From assembly GCA_021785255.1 (NCBI GenBank), contig JAJYGA010000142.1:1-50057 (forward strand): a stretch of 50,057 nt of DNA, in the 5' to 3' direction. Shown here in pieces: positions 43,639 to 50,057 of this stretch (positions are counted from its first letter, which is position 1; every line of letters starts with the position of its first letter). The translations under genes and the position numbers were made by a program. This DNA is from Actinomycetes bacterium. GTDB taxonomy: Bacteria; Actinomycetota; Acidimicrobiia; Acidimicrobiales; Acidimicrobiaceae. A model generated the notes under the pieces. That model searched no databases. It had not been told where the DNA came from and saw only the letters and a list, made by a program, of their open reading frames with translations.

Positions 43639-44777
43639 ACGAAGCAGAAGGTGCAGGAGGCTCCTCCTTGGGAGATTTACCGACGAACAGTGGACGACAA
43701 CATCTTGCAGCTAGAACAGGGCGAGTAGAGGTCATCGAAGGGAAGAAGCCCGAAGACTTGGTCAAAGTCGAAAACTTGTGTAAAAACTACAGTCTTGGTG
43801 GTTTCAGAAGCAAGAACAGAGTGTTGCGTGCCGTATCGGATGTGTCGTTTACGATCTCGGCAGGTCGAACGTTTGGTTTGGTCGGAGAGACAGGGTCGGG
43901 CAAGTCTACTATTGGTAAGCTCACTTTGGGGTTGGAAACTCCGTCTTGGGGACGGGTGATGGTTGCAGGCAATGATTTGGCTCTGCTCTCCAAAAAGGAA
44001 CTAAGAGATCTGCGGCGAGAGATGCAGCCGGTTTCACAGGATCCGTACTCTGCTCTGAATGGACGAATGCGAGTTAGAGACATCCTAGGCGAACCTTTCA
44101 TAATCCATAAAACTGCAGATAAAAGGGAACTGCATAGCTTGGTTCAAGATCTCTTGGAGTTGGTCGATCTACCCAAAGACGCTATTGACAGATTTCCTCA
44201 CCAGTTTTCTGGTGGACAACGTCAGCGACTTGTGATAGCAAGAGCAGTAGCGTTGAGGCCGAGATTCGTCGTGGCGGACGAACCACTATCGGCGCTGGAC
44301 GTTTCGGTTCAGGCGCAAATAATTAATTTGTTCAAGAAACTCCAGCGTGAGTTTAATCTGACCTATCTGTTCATCTCCCACGATCTATCAGTTGTTCGGT
44401 ATCTATCCGACGTAGTGGGAGTCATGTACTTGGGCAGGTTGGTGGAGCTTGGGACTAGGGACGACGTGTTTTCCGACGCTTCACACCCCTATACGCAAGC
44501 TCTTTTGGCTTCGGCTCCTGCCGTTGGAACGAAGAAACTAGTCGAAAAACGACGGCTTCATCTTTACGGTGATCCTCCTGCGGTATTAGACGGATTCTCT
44601 GGTTGTGTATTTAACAGCCGCTGTCCGATCGCCGAGTCCCGTTGTTTCGAGCAGACGCCTGAATTTAGAGATTTGGGCGAAAACCACATGGTTGCTTGTC
44701 ATTTTGCGCCTGTGAGTGTGGATGTTCTTTCTAAAGCGGTGGAAAGAAGAAGCGCCAAGGCTGAGAGTCAGGATTGA
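43635..44777 (+). CDS. Oligopeptide ABC transporter ATPase (OppF/DppF type)
   Basis: This 380-residue ATPase has Walker A GETGSGKST, Q-loop PVSQDPYSALNGRM, signature FSGGQRQRL, Walker B FVVADEPLSALDVS and the C-terminal CVFNSRCPIAESRC tail. It starts with TTG overlapping the OppD stop. The first 45 residues are a polar extension that precedes the usual VENLCKNYSLGG start of the ATPase domain. The penicillin-acylase gene begins 10 bases after its stop. It completes a full two-permease, two-ATPase and binding-protein import system in one cluster. Confidence 0.95.
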   Translation: MNEAEGAGGSSLGDLPTNSGRQHLAARTGRVEVIEGKKPEDLVKVENLCKNYSLGGFRSKNRVLRAVSDVSFTISAGRTFGLVGETGSGKSTIGKLTLGLETPSWGRVMVAGNDLALLSKKELRDLRREMQPVSQDPYSALNGRMRVRDILGEPFIIHKTADKRELHSLVQDLLELVDLPKDAIDRFPHQFSGGQRQRLVIARAVALRPRFVVADEPLSALDVSVQAQIINLFKKLQREFNLTYLFISHDLSVVRYLSDVVGVMYLGRLVELGTRDDVFSDASHPYTQALLASAPAVGTKKLVEKRRLHLYGDPPAVLDGFSGCVFNSRCPIAESRCFEQTPEFRDLGENHMVACHFAPVSVDVLSKAVERRSAKAESQD

Positions 44778-44787
44778 TAGTACCGAT

Positions 44788-47127
44788 ATGACAGTTCATG
44801 CGCAAAGATCAAATTCCAGTGAAGTTGTGATTGCCGGGGTGGAAGATTTTGTATGTATTTCCAGGGATCAATATGGGGTACCCCATATTGAGGCAGATTC
44901 AGAGCTAGATGCTTGGTTGGGCCTGGGTTTTGCCGCTGCCTCAGATCGCATGTTTCAAATGGACTATGACCGGCGTCGAGCATCGGGACGACTTGGGGAG
45001 ATTCTGGGCAAGGACGTCCTGCGCGCGGACATGTTAGCTCGGCGTTTGGACCTAACAGCTTCGTCCAAAAGAGACTATGAGCTTCTGTCGGAAGGAACAA
45101 AAGCAATATTTGAGGCGTATACCCGTGGTGTCAATGGATCGCTGGCGAACAGGGAACAAAGTAGCGAGGAACGTATACTTGGAACTGTTTACGAACAATG
45201 GGAGCCGTGGCAATCTATAGCCATTTTCAAGGTGCGACACGTATTGATGGGTCTTTGGCAGCACAAGTTGGCTCGAGCGATTCTGTACTCGAAGGTTGGA
45301 CGAGAGATCTACGAGCAGTTAGAAGACAGACCCCCTTTGGGTTCTCCATTGACTCTACCCCCTTTAGCAAGACTCGACGAACTTGTAGGTACTGTGGAAA
45401 GCGATCTTGCCGAGGTTGAAAAACATCTTGGTTTTTTCTCTGAAGTTGAAGCTGGATCCAATGCTTGGGCTGTTTGCGGATCCTTGATTGTCGACGGTGG
45501 TTCGTTGCTGTGCAATGACTCCCACAGGGCGCTAGATGTTCCCAACGTGTACTGGCAAGCTCATCTAAAGTGCCCCAACTTTGAGGTTGCAGGAGCTACG
45601 TTCCCGGGATTACCCGGGTTCCCACATTTTGGACGTAACAAGGATGTAGCGTGGGCCATCACTCACGCAGGAGCGGATACTCAGGACCTGTTCATCGAGG
45701 TGTTTGATCAAAGTGATCCCGAACTCTATCGTAGTGCGGGCGGTCTCAGGCGTGCGAGAAGGAGGATTGAGACCATATATCTGCGTGATAGCGCACCGGT
45801 TGATGTAGAGTTATGGCAGACTGAAAACGGTCCGATAGTTCACGGCGATCCTCTAAAAGGTACTGCGCTTTCGCTGAGATGGACTGGCTTTCATAATAAC
45901 TCTTCTACTTTCGAAGTTCTTGTATCCATGCTTGGTAGTTCTACGGTAGATGAACTGAACGCTTCACAGATCGGATGGGTGGACCCGGTAAATAATTTGG
46001 TATCTGTTGACAAAAATGGATCGATAGCGTATCTGTTGAGAGGTGCTCTGCCTGTCAGGACCTCCGCATCTGGTAGGCAGGTGCCGGTAAATGGGTGGAG
46101 TTATGAGTCGCCCTGGAGGGGAATAGTTCCCTTTGATGCGATGCCTAGAGCAGTGAACCCCGAGTCAGGGTTCATCATGACTGCAAATAACGCTATTTTA
46201 AGTGGCGAAGACCCATATATCTCCATGAGCTTCGCAGATCCGTTTCGAGCTGAGAGACTTCGAGAACAACTCGCAAGCTCGAAGTTGTTTACAAAGGAAG
46301 ATCTTTCAAAGTTGCAGCGCGATGTTACATCATGGGCGGCAGTTGCTTGGTGCAAGTATCTATCTGATATGGAGCCTCTGGAGTCTGTTATTGGGGAAAA
46401 AAGTAGGGCATTTCTAGCGCAGTGGAATGGCGTACTCAGTCCGGATTCGGGATCAGCCTTGCTGTATGGATGCTTTAGACGCTCTCTTGCAGAGTGCATC
46501 TACCGTCCCTTGTTGGGGGATGAAACGTGGGAATGGGCAATCTCAGGGAAACTTGCGCCGACCGCGGTCATGATACGGAGATGGTTGGCCAATGATACTT
46601 GGGACATTCTTGGAGGACCGAGGCCTAATGACTACGATTCGGAGAAGTTGGCGGCGAGCGTTGAACGAGTGAGGGCAGTTGTCCCCGTTGCTCTTGAAAA
46701 TGCATGGATATCGGCCGAGATGATGTCGGGGCCGGATCCCTCCCATTGGAGGTGGGGAGACCATCACTACGTTGTTCCAAACCACCCCCTTGCTTCCATG
46801 GCCAGGGATCAAGGGATGGACATAAATCCACCTACCGTGCAGATGGGAGGTGACTCAGATACGATCCAGGCGGCAAGCTATGGCTGGAGACAAAATGAAC
46901 CGTTCGTTGTCACGAATCTGTCGGTGTATCGCCAAGTTGTCGATCTGGCAGGCAATGACTACAGCTGGGTCATACCTGGTGGTGCTTCTGGAGATCCAAC
47001 GTCAGGTCATTTTGCGGATCAGTTCAAGTTGTGGGAGACCCATGAGAGATTTGCGATGAACTTTGGCATAAGAGGATGTGATGCTGAGGAGGAACCGTTG
47101 GTGATTCTCGTCGGAGATGGAGCGTGA
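44788..47127 (+). CDS. Penicillin-acylase-family Ntn hydrolase, apparently cytoplasmic
   Basis: A product of about 779 residues of the penicillin amidase (S45) family. N-terminal motifs include RDQYGVPHIEADSELDAWLGLGFAAASDRMFQMD and the autoprocessing site GSNAW, in which Ser224 would become the N-terminal nucleophile of the large beta chain; the alpha chain is about 220 residues. NDSHRALDVPNVYWQ and PGLPGFPHFGRNKDVAWAITH follow. Relatives cleave acyl amides (penicillins, acyl-homoserine lactones, aculeacin). Unlike most, it has no signal peptide. The ATG at 44788 is used; upstream starts overlap OppF. Location in an import operon suggests hydrolysis of an imported amide inside the cell. Confidence 0.88.
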   Translation: MTVHAQRSNSSEVVIAGVEDFVCISRDQYGVPHIEADSELDAWLGLGFAAASDRMFQMDYDRRRASGRLGEILGKDVLRADMLARRLDLTASSKRDYELLSEGTKAIFEAYTRGVNGSLANREQSSEERILGTVYEQWEPWQSIAIFKVRHVLMGLWQHKLARAILYSKVGREIYEQLEDRPPLGSPLTLPPLARLDELVGTVESDLAEVEKHLGFFSEVEAGSNAWAVCGSLIVDGGSLLCNDSHRALDVPNVYWQAHLKCPNFEVAGATFPGLPGFPHFGRNKDVAWAITHAGADTQDLFIEVFDQSDPELYRSAGGLRRARRRIETIYLRDSAPVDVELWQTENGPIVHGDPLKGTALSLRWTGFHNNSSTFEVLVSMLGSSTVDELNASQIGWVDPVNNLVSVDKNGSIAYLLRGALPVRTSASGRQVPVNGWSYESPWRGIVPFDAMPRAVNPESGFIMTANNAILSGEDPYISMSFADPFRAERLREQLASSKLFTKEDLSKLQRDVTSWAAVAWCKYLSDMEPLESVIGEKSRAFLAQWNGVLSPDSGSALLYGCFRRSLAECIYRPLLGDETWEWAISGKLAPTAVMIRRWLANDTWDILGGPRPNDYDSEKLAASVERVRAVVPVALENAWISAEMMSGPDPSHWRWGDHHYVVPNHPLASMARDQGMDINPPTVQMGGDSDTIQAASYGWRQNEPFVVTNLSVYRQVVDLAGNDYSWVIPGGASGDPTSGHFADQFKLWETHERFAMNFGIRGCDAEEEPLVILVGDGA

Positions 47128-47353
47128 ATTCGTGGGGATTGATATGTGCTGTGAATAATATATTACGCACGCAATCCCCCTGCTATTTTGGTAGCTGTTT
47201 CTTGAGGATGAAGGCATTGGCAACTTTAGATTTCTGACGTATTGAAATACGTGCCTAGGTGCATTTCGGGAGTCATCGTCTCTAATTTATGATCCACGTT
47301 CGACTCAATTGTGCGAAAAACTATTGTTATATTAAAAGTGCCCAGACGTTGTG
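47128..47353. other. Convergent intergenic region with a palindrome
   Basis: This short gap lies between the acylase and the regulator, which run toward each other. I see no strong terminator with a T-run, only the ACGTATT-GA-AATACGT palindrome at 47237-47252 and several AT-rich patches. Confidence 0.4.
47237..47252. promoter_or_regulatory. Perfect palindrome ACGTATT-GA-AATACGT
   Basis: Seven-base arms with a two-base spacer. GntR/FCD proteins bind short palindromes with central GT/AC elements, so this could be a site of the neighbouring regulator, but its place between two 3' ends, not before a promoter, argues against a classical operator. Confidence 0.3.
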
Positions 47354-48205
47354 TTAGTCGGTATATGTGCTATCAGATTTTCTTATTAATGTGGCGATTC
47401 TAGCCTTTGAGGAGTTGGGTAAATTGCTCGATGAGTTCATATTTTTCAACACAGATATGAGGTGTGCTGTACAAGCGTCTTTGGCTTGATCGGGATTGCG
47501 ATCTGAGATGGCGTGAGCCATGGTTTCGTGATGAATGTACCATTGTTTTAGAAGTGGCGCGTTAATCCAAGCTCGATCGCGGGCTGATCTGAATACAGCG
47601 TCTTCTCCAAGATTCAACAGTCGTTCTGCAGCATCAACTAGAGCTTTGTTCCTGCACACGCGGATTAACGTGGTGTGAAATACCAAGTCTGAGTGGGCGC
47701 GCATCTCAGGTTCAGAAAGCGCTAACTCCATGCCTTCGAGAATTCTCTTGACGTTTCTTAACTCTGATGCTAAAGGATCTTCCGCTGCTAGTGCAATTAC
47801 GAAGGGTTCTAATTCGAGTCTGGCCTCCATGACATCCAGGGGATCGTAGGTGCGGATGCCCTCAGTTGATATGAGAGAACGTGATCCACGTTCGACGGAA
47901 GAGATGACGATAGTTCCAGATCCTTGCCTCGGCTCTAGATAACCCTCGAACTGCAAACAGCTGAGGGCTTCTCTTATGGACGCCCTGCTTACCTTGAACG
48001 CCTTGGCAAGTTCCTGCTCTCCTGGTAATCTGGATCCGACGGGAAATTCTCCAATCTGAATTGCGCGGATTAGCTGTGAGGCGACTTGGGCAAAAAGCGG
48101 AGTAGGTTTGTCAATGCCCTTGAAACGTGGGAAACTCGCAGAAAGTCCGTCAGTACGTTCGTCAGCTTCTTCTGCATTGGTTGATTCACTGGAGTGTGCG
48201 GCCAT
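47354..48205 (-). CDS. GntR-family transcriptional regulator with FCD domain (FadR subfamily)
   Basis: A 283-residue protein on the opposite strand. After a polar 35-residue leader comes a winged helix-turn-helix LFAQVASQLIRAIQIGEFPVGSRLPGEQELAKAFKVSRASIREALSCLQFEGYLEPRQGSGT, the GntR signature, and then an all-helical FCD ligand-binding domain with the conserved Asp/His metal-binding region (ARLELEPFVIALAAED, SDLVFHTTLIRVCRN, HHETMAHAIS). FCD regulators sense carboxylates, sugar acids or acyl-CoA. It is convergent with the acylase and likely controls the cluster. The ATG at 48205 fits the family. Confidence 0.9.
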   Translation of the reverse strand: MAAHSSESTNAEEADERTDGLSASFPRFKGIDKPTPLFAQVASQLIRAIQIGEFPVGSRLPGEQELAKAFKVSRASIREALSCLQFEGYLEPRQGSGTIVISSVERGSRSLISTEGIRTYDPLDVMEARLELEPFVIALAAEDPLASELRNVKRILEGMELALSEPEMRAHSDLVFHTTLIRVCRNKALVDAAERLLNLGEDAVFRSARDRAWINAPLLKQWYIHHETMAHAISDRNPDQAKDACTAHLISVLKNMNSSSNLPNSSKARIATLIRKSDSTYTD

Positions 48206-49140
48206 TAAGCGTCAAGTCCCTTCTACTTTGGCAAGCGATAGATGCGATTGACTAACTCAAAGTCGAAGCTTGAACTTTGTAAACCGTAGTGTTCGCCATG
48301 CCGCCATTTCCATTGCCTATGATTAACTTCTACTTCATCCAACTGGTACTACAGATGCCCAGGAGGTGTATATGCCGTCGACTTGTCGGCCTACCTGGGA
48401 ATAATTACCATTGCTAACAACTTAAAACACGCGGATTTATTGTACTTATTGTAACATGTTCATAAACCTTCTTATGACATAAATCTCAATACCTGGTGAC
48501 AAAGAAGCAAGGAGTAATCCAGGTGATGCTTTTGCTGTTTTTCATAGTAAACAACTTTAGATGTGGCACAGTTGGATTGGAACTCTCATATTTGGAACAG
48601 AAAACCTTTAAGCTGAAATAGTGAGAGCGCATACGCTAGTTTTGCGGTCAAGGAAACTCTTCGTCTGGATGATCTCATCGTGATGGAGTTTCCATATTTC
48701 GTGAAAGCGCGTGAAGTAACCTAACGTAGACCCTGCGTAGATCAGGAAGTATCTGATGCGGGTTGGCATTTCCTTGGAATCCACGGTCCTCCAAGGTATC
48801 AAGTAGTTGCAGAATCAGCTATTTGTGTGACAGATAGATCTTCTTGGACTTTCTCGGCGTATAGAACTGCGCTTACATTTATCTGCACAGACCCTCACGA
48901 GCAGCACATATCCTAAAGACTGATAAATATTTTGAACTGCGCCCTGTGGTACTGTCTGTTGGCCTAATCAGATGATAGGCGAAGCAGCGCTATTCATTCC
49001 TATGTCGAAGCGGGGATGTAGGAATACAAACATAGGGTTATATCGCTGCTGTTGCCAAGTACCTATTTGACGACAAGAAAATTCTTGAGGTGGATAAGTC
49101 TCAGTTTGGGTTCCCGTTCGACATGCACTTCATCCAACGC
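48206..49140. other. Gene-poor region between the regulator and the IS element
   Basis: About 0.9 kb without an intact gene. Small frames occur (one on the minus strand at 48608-48802, one on the plus strand from 49036 to 49176) but none has a known motif. The plus-strand frame runs straight into the IS hairpin, so it may be the stump of a gene interrupted or eroded by the element. The regulator's promoter should lie in the first 150 bases. Confidence 0.45.
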
Positions 49141-49142
49141 GC

Positions 49143-49175
49143 CGGGAAGCCCCGTCTTCAGGGCGGGGAGGGATA
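49143..49175 (+). repeat. IS200/IS605-type terminal hairpin
   Basis: CCCCGTC (49150-49156) pairs with GGCGGGG (49162-49168) across a TTCAG loop, preceded by GAAG and followed by AGGGAT. This is the subterminal hairpin typical of IS200/IS605 ends, placed just beyond the 3' end of tnpA, so it should be the left end of the element. TnpA-type enzymes recognise such hairpins as single strands. Confidence 0.7.
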
Positions 49176-49183
49176 GGCGTATA

Positions 49184-49609
49184 TTAGCTCGGTCTCCTTT
49201 GGTTCTCTATGTATGTCTGTAATACATCCAGGCTTGCGCCTCCTGCCGATCCGACAAAATACGACGGTGACCAGAAGTGTGTTCCCCATAAGTACTTCCT
49301 TACTTGTGATGACCTCTGTTTGCGTAGCATCCTTGCCGACACGCCCTTGAGAGAATTAACAAGACGAGATAGCTGTAGGGTTGGTGGATACTCAACCAGG
49401 AGATGCACATGATCGTCCTCTCCGTTGAACTCGATTAGACGAACGCCAAAGTCAACACAAACTTGTTCCATTGCTGCTTTACAGACATTAAGCAGATCGT
49501 CGTTGAATACACCTCTTCTATATTTAGTAACAAAGACCAAGTGAGCCTGAAGCGAACAGACTACGCTCCTACCTCTACGGAACTCTTTAGGAAGCGTGCT
49601 GACTGTCAT
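49184..49609 (-). CDS. tnpA: IS200/IS605-family transposase TnpA (Y1 HUH)
   Basis: A protein of about 141 residues with the Y1 transposase features: HLVFVTKYRRGVF at the N-terminus, the metal-binding HUH pair His67 and His69 in DDHVHLLVEYPP, and the catalytic tyrosine Tyr133 in LDVLQTYIENQ, with FWSPSYFVGSAGG just before it. TnpA cuts and joins single-stranded DNA at the hairpin ends. The ATG at 49609 is used; a TTG nine bases earlier is possible. The copy looks intact and could be active. Confidence 0.93.
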   Translation of the reverse strand: MTVSTLPKEFRRGRSVVCSLQAHLVFVTKYRRGVFNDDLLNVCKAAMEQVCVDFGVRLIEFNGEDDHVHLLVEYPPTLQLSRLVNSLKGVSARMLRKQRSSQVRKYLWGTHFWSPSYFVGSAGGASLDVLQTYIENQRRPS

Positions 49610-49632
49610 GTAGACCAAGTATAATAGTAGTC

Positions 49633-50057
49633 GTGAGCAAGATCGTCGTACCTATCAAGATCCAATCAGATCGCAAGGTAACAGACGATTTGGGTGCGAC
49701 CCTACGAGCTTGTAACTCTGGCTAACTACATATCTACCGTCGCATGGGATAACAGAGAGTTTTCTAAGTTTGGCATCCATCGCCTAACTTATACAAAGGC
49801 AAAAGAGGAGTTTGGCCTTGGTGCTCAAACCACGGTGAGAACAATAGCGAAGGTAGCAGATGCCTACAACTCCGGCGATAGAAAGTTCCGGCGCACACAC
49901 AAGAGACAGTTCTCATGGAGTTCAGCCCAGCCCTTTGACTCCAGAAATATGTCCTGGAATCTTGAGAACAAGACACTAAGTATCTGGACGACCAACGGGC
50001 GAGCTAAGTCGGTGCCATTTCTCTGTGCCGATTGGCAGCTAGAGCTGCTCAAGCATA
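49633..50057 (+). pseudogene. tnpB: TnpB RNA-guided nuclease, frameshifted and cut off by the window end
   Basis: The GTG start at 49633 is followed by KVTDDLGATLRACNSG, the TnpB N-terminus, but that frame stops at 49723-49725. One base out of phase, from 49721, the protein continues ANYISTVAWDNREF, EEFGLGAQTTVRTIAKVADAY, DRKFRR and SIWTTNGR with family-like spacing to the end of the window. So there is a single +1 shift near base 49720, inside a conserved ACNAAANYIS block. The catalytic RuvC part is outside the window. It is a pseudogene unless the shift is a sequencing error. Confidence 0.8.

Larger units (their letters stand above)
49143..50057. mobile_element. IS200/IS605-family insertion sequence with divergent tnpA and tnpB (right end outside window)
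   Basis: A terminal hairpin, tnpA on the minus strand and tnpB on the plus strand give the IS605 layout. Elements of this type move as single-stranded circles, without target duplication, and TnpB is an RNA-guided nuclease whose omega RNA normally overlaps the 3' end of tnpB. The right end and the omega RNA are beyond the window. tnpB is frameshifted, so this copy may depend on other copies. Confidence 0.8.

Noticed and set aside
44788-47127. Beta-lactam resistance gene
   Set aside because: The S45 family is named after penicillin G acylase but most members act on other amides; nothing here points to antibiotic resistance.
48608-48802. Minus-strand 64-codon ORF between the regulator and the IS element
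   Set aside because: No recognisable motif, no good ribosome-binding site; listed only as part of a gene-poor region.

Overview
The window reads as chromosomal DNA of a Gram-positive actinobacterium of moderate GC content. I infer the class Acidimicrobiia, perhaps an Acidithrix/Ferrithrix-like acidophile. The evidence is the gene order recG-rsmD-coaD-SepIVA-like-DUF177-rpmF-plsX-acpP-rnc-mutM-smc, a DUF2469 gene, a small actinobacterial CxxC protein on the opposite strand, a mycobacterial-type cydABDC order, many TTG/GTG starts, and surface proteins with a W-x-x-x-S-D-G-G-I-F-T-F-G-D repeat that I associate with acidimicrobial proteins. The taxonomic call rests on content and synteny only; no database was searched.

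Region 1 (1-9154) is a dense housekeeping run on the + strand: the end of recG, rRNA methylation (rsmD), CoA synthesis (coaD), a DivIVA-type septation factor, a YceD-like protein, ribosomal protein L32, phospholipid/fatty-acid synthesis (plsX, acpP), RNase III, Fpg glycosylase and SMC. Region 2 (9155-15229) is cydABDC: a cytochrome bd oxidase and the heterodimeric ABC exporter needed to assemble it, with a perfect inverted repeat just upstream. Region 3 (15230-23995) holds ftsY, ffh, rpsP-khpA-rimM-trmD-rplS, DUF2469, a Cys/Met-metabolism PLP enzyme, an enoyl-CoA hydratase, inorganic pyrophosphatase and a NifU-like protein.

Region 4 (23996-35950) is looser and more accessory. It contains a decayed IS3-type transposase, a class A penicillin-binding protein, a zinc-ribbon coiled-coil protein, an APC permease with a clear promoter and terminator, an ArdC-like metallopeptidase, a DUF3293 protein, a secreted GH99-like glycosidase with six 42-residue repeats that are nearly identical in DNA, and an MscS channel followed one base later by a membrane-anchored Thr-rich protein. 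It ends in about 1 kb with no recognisable gene.

Region 5 (35951-48205) is the most interesting part: a nine-gene co-directional cluster with a convergent GntR/FCD regulator. It has a family-5 solute-binding lipoprotein, a TTC38-type tetratricopeptide protein, two Dpp/Opp permeases, a short-chain dehydrogenase, a polysaccharide-deacetylase-fold hydrolase, two Opp ATPases and a penicillin-acylase-family Ntn hydrolase with no visible signal peptide. I infer import of a peptide- or amide-like compound followed by intracellular hydrolysis and oxidation; the substrate cannot be read from the sequence. The window closes with about 1 kb of probable gene debris and an IS200/IS605-type element: tnpA, a terminal hairpin, and a frameshifted tnpB running off the end.
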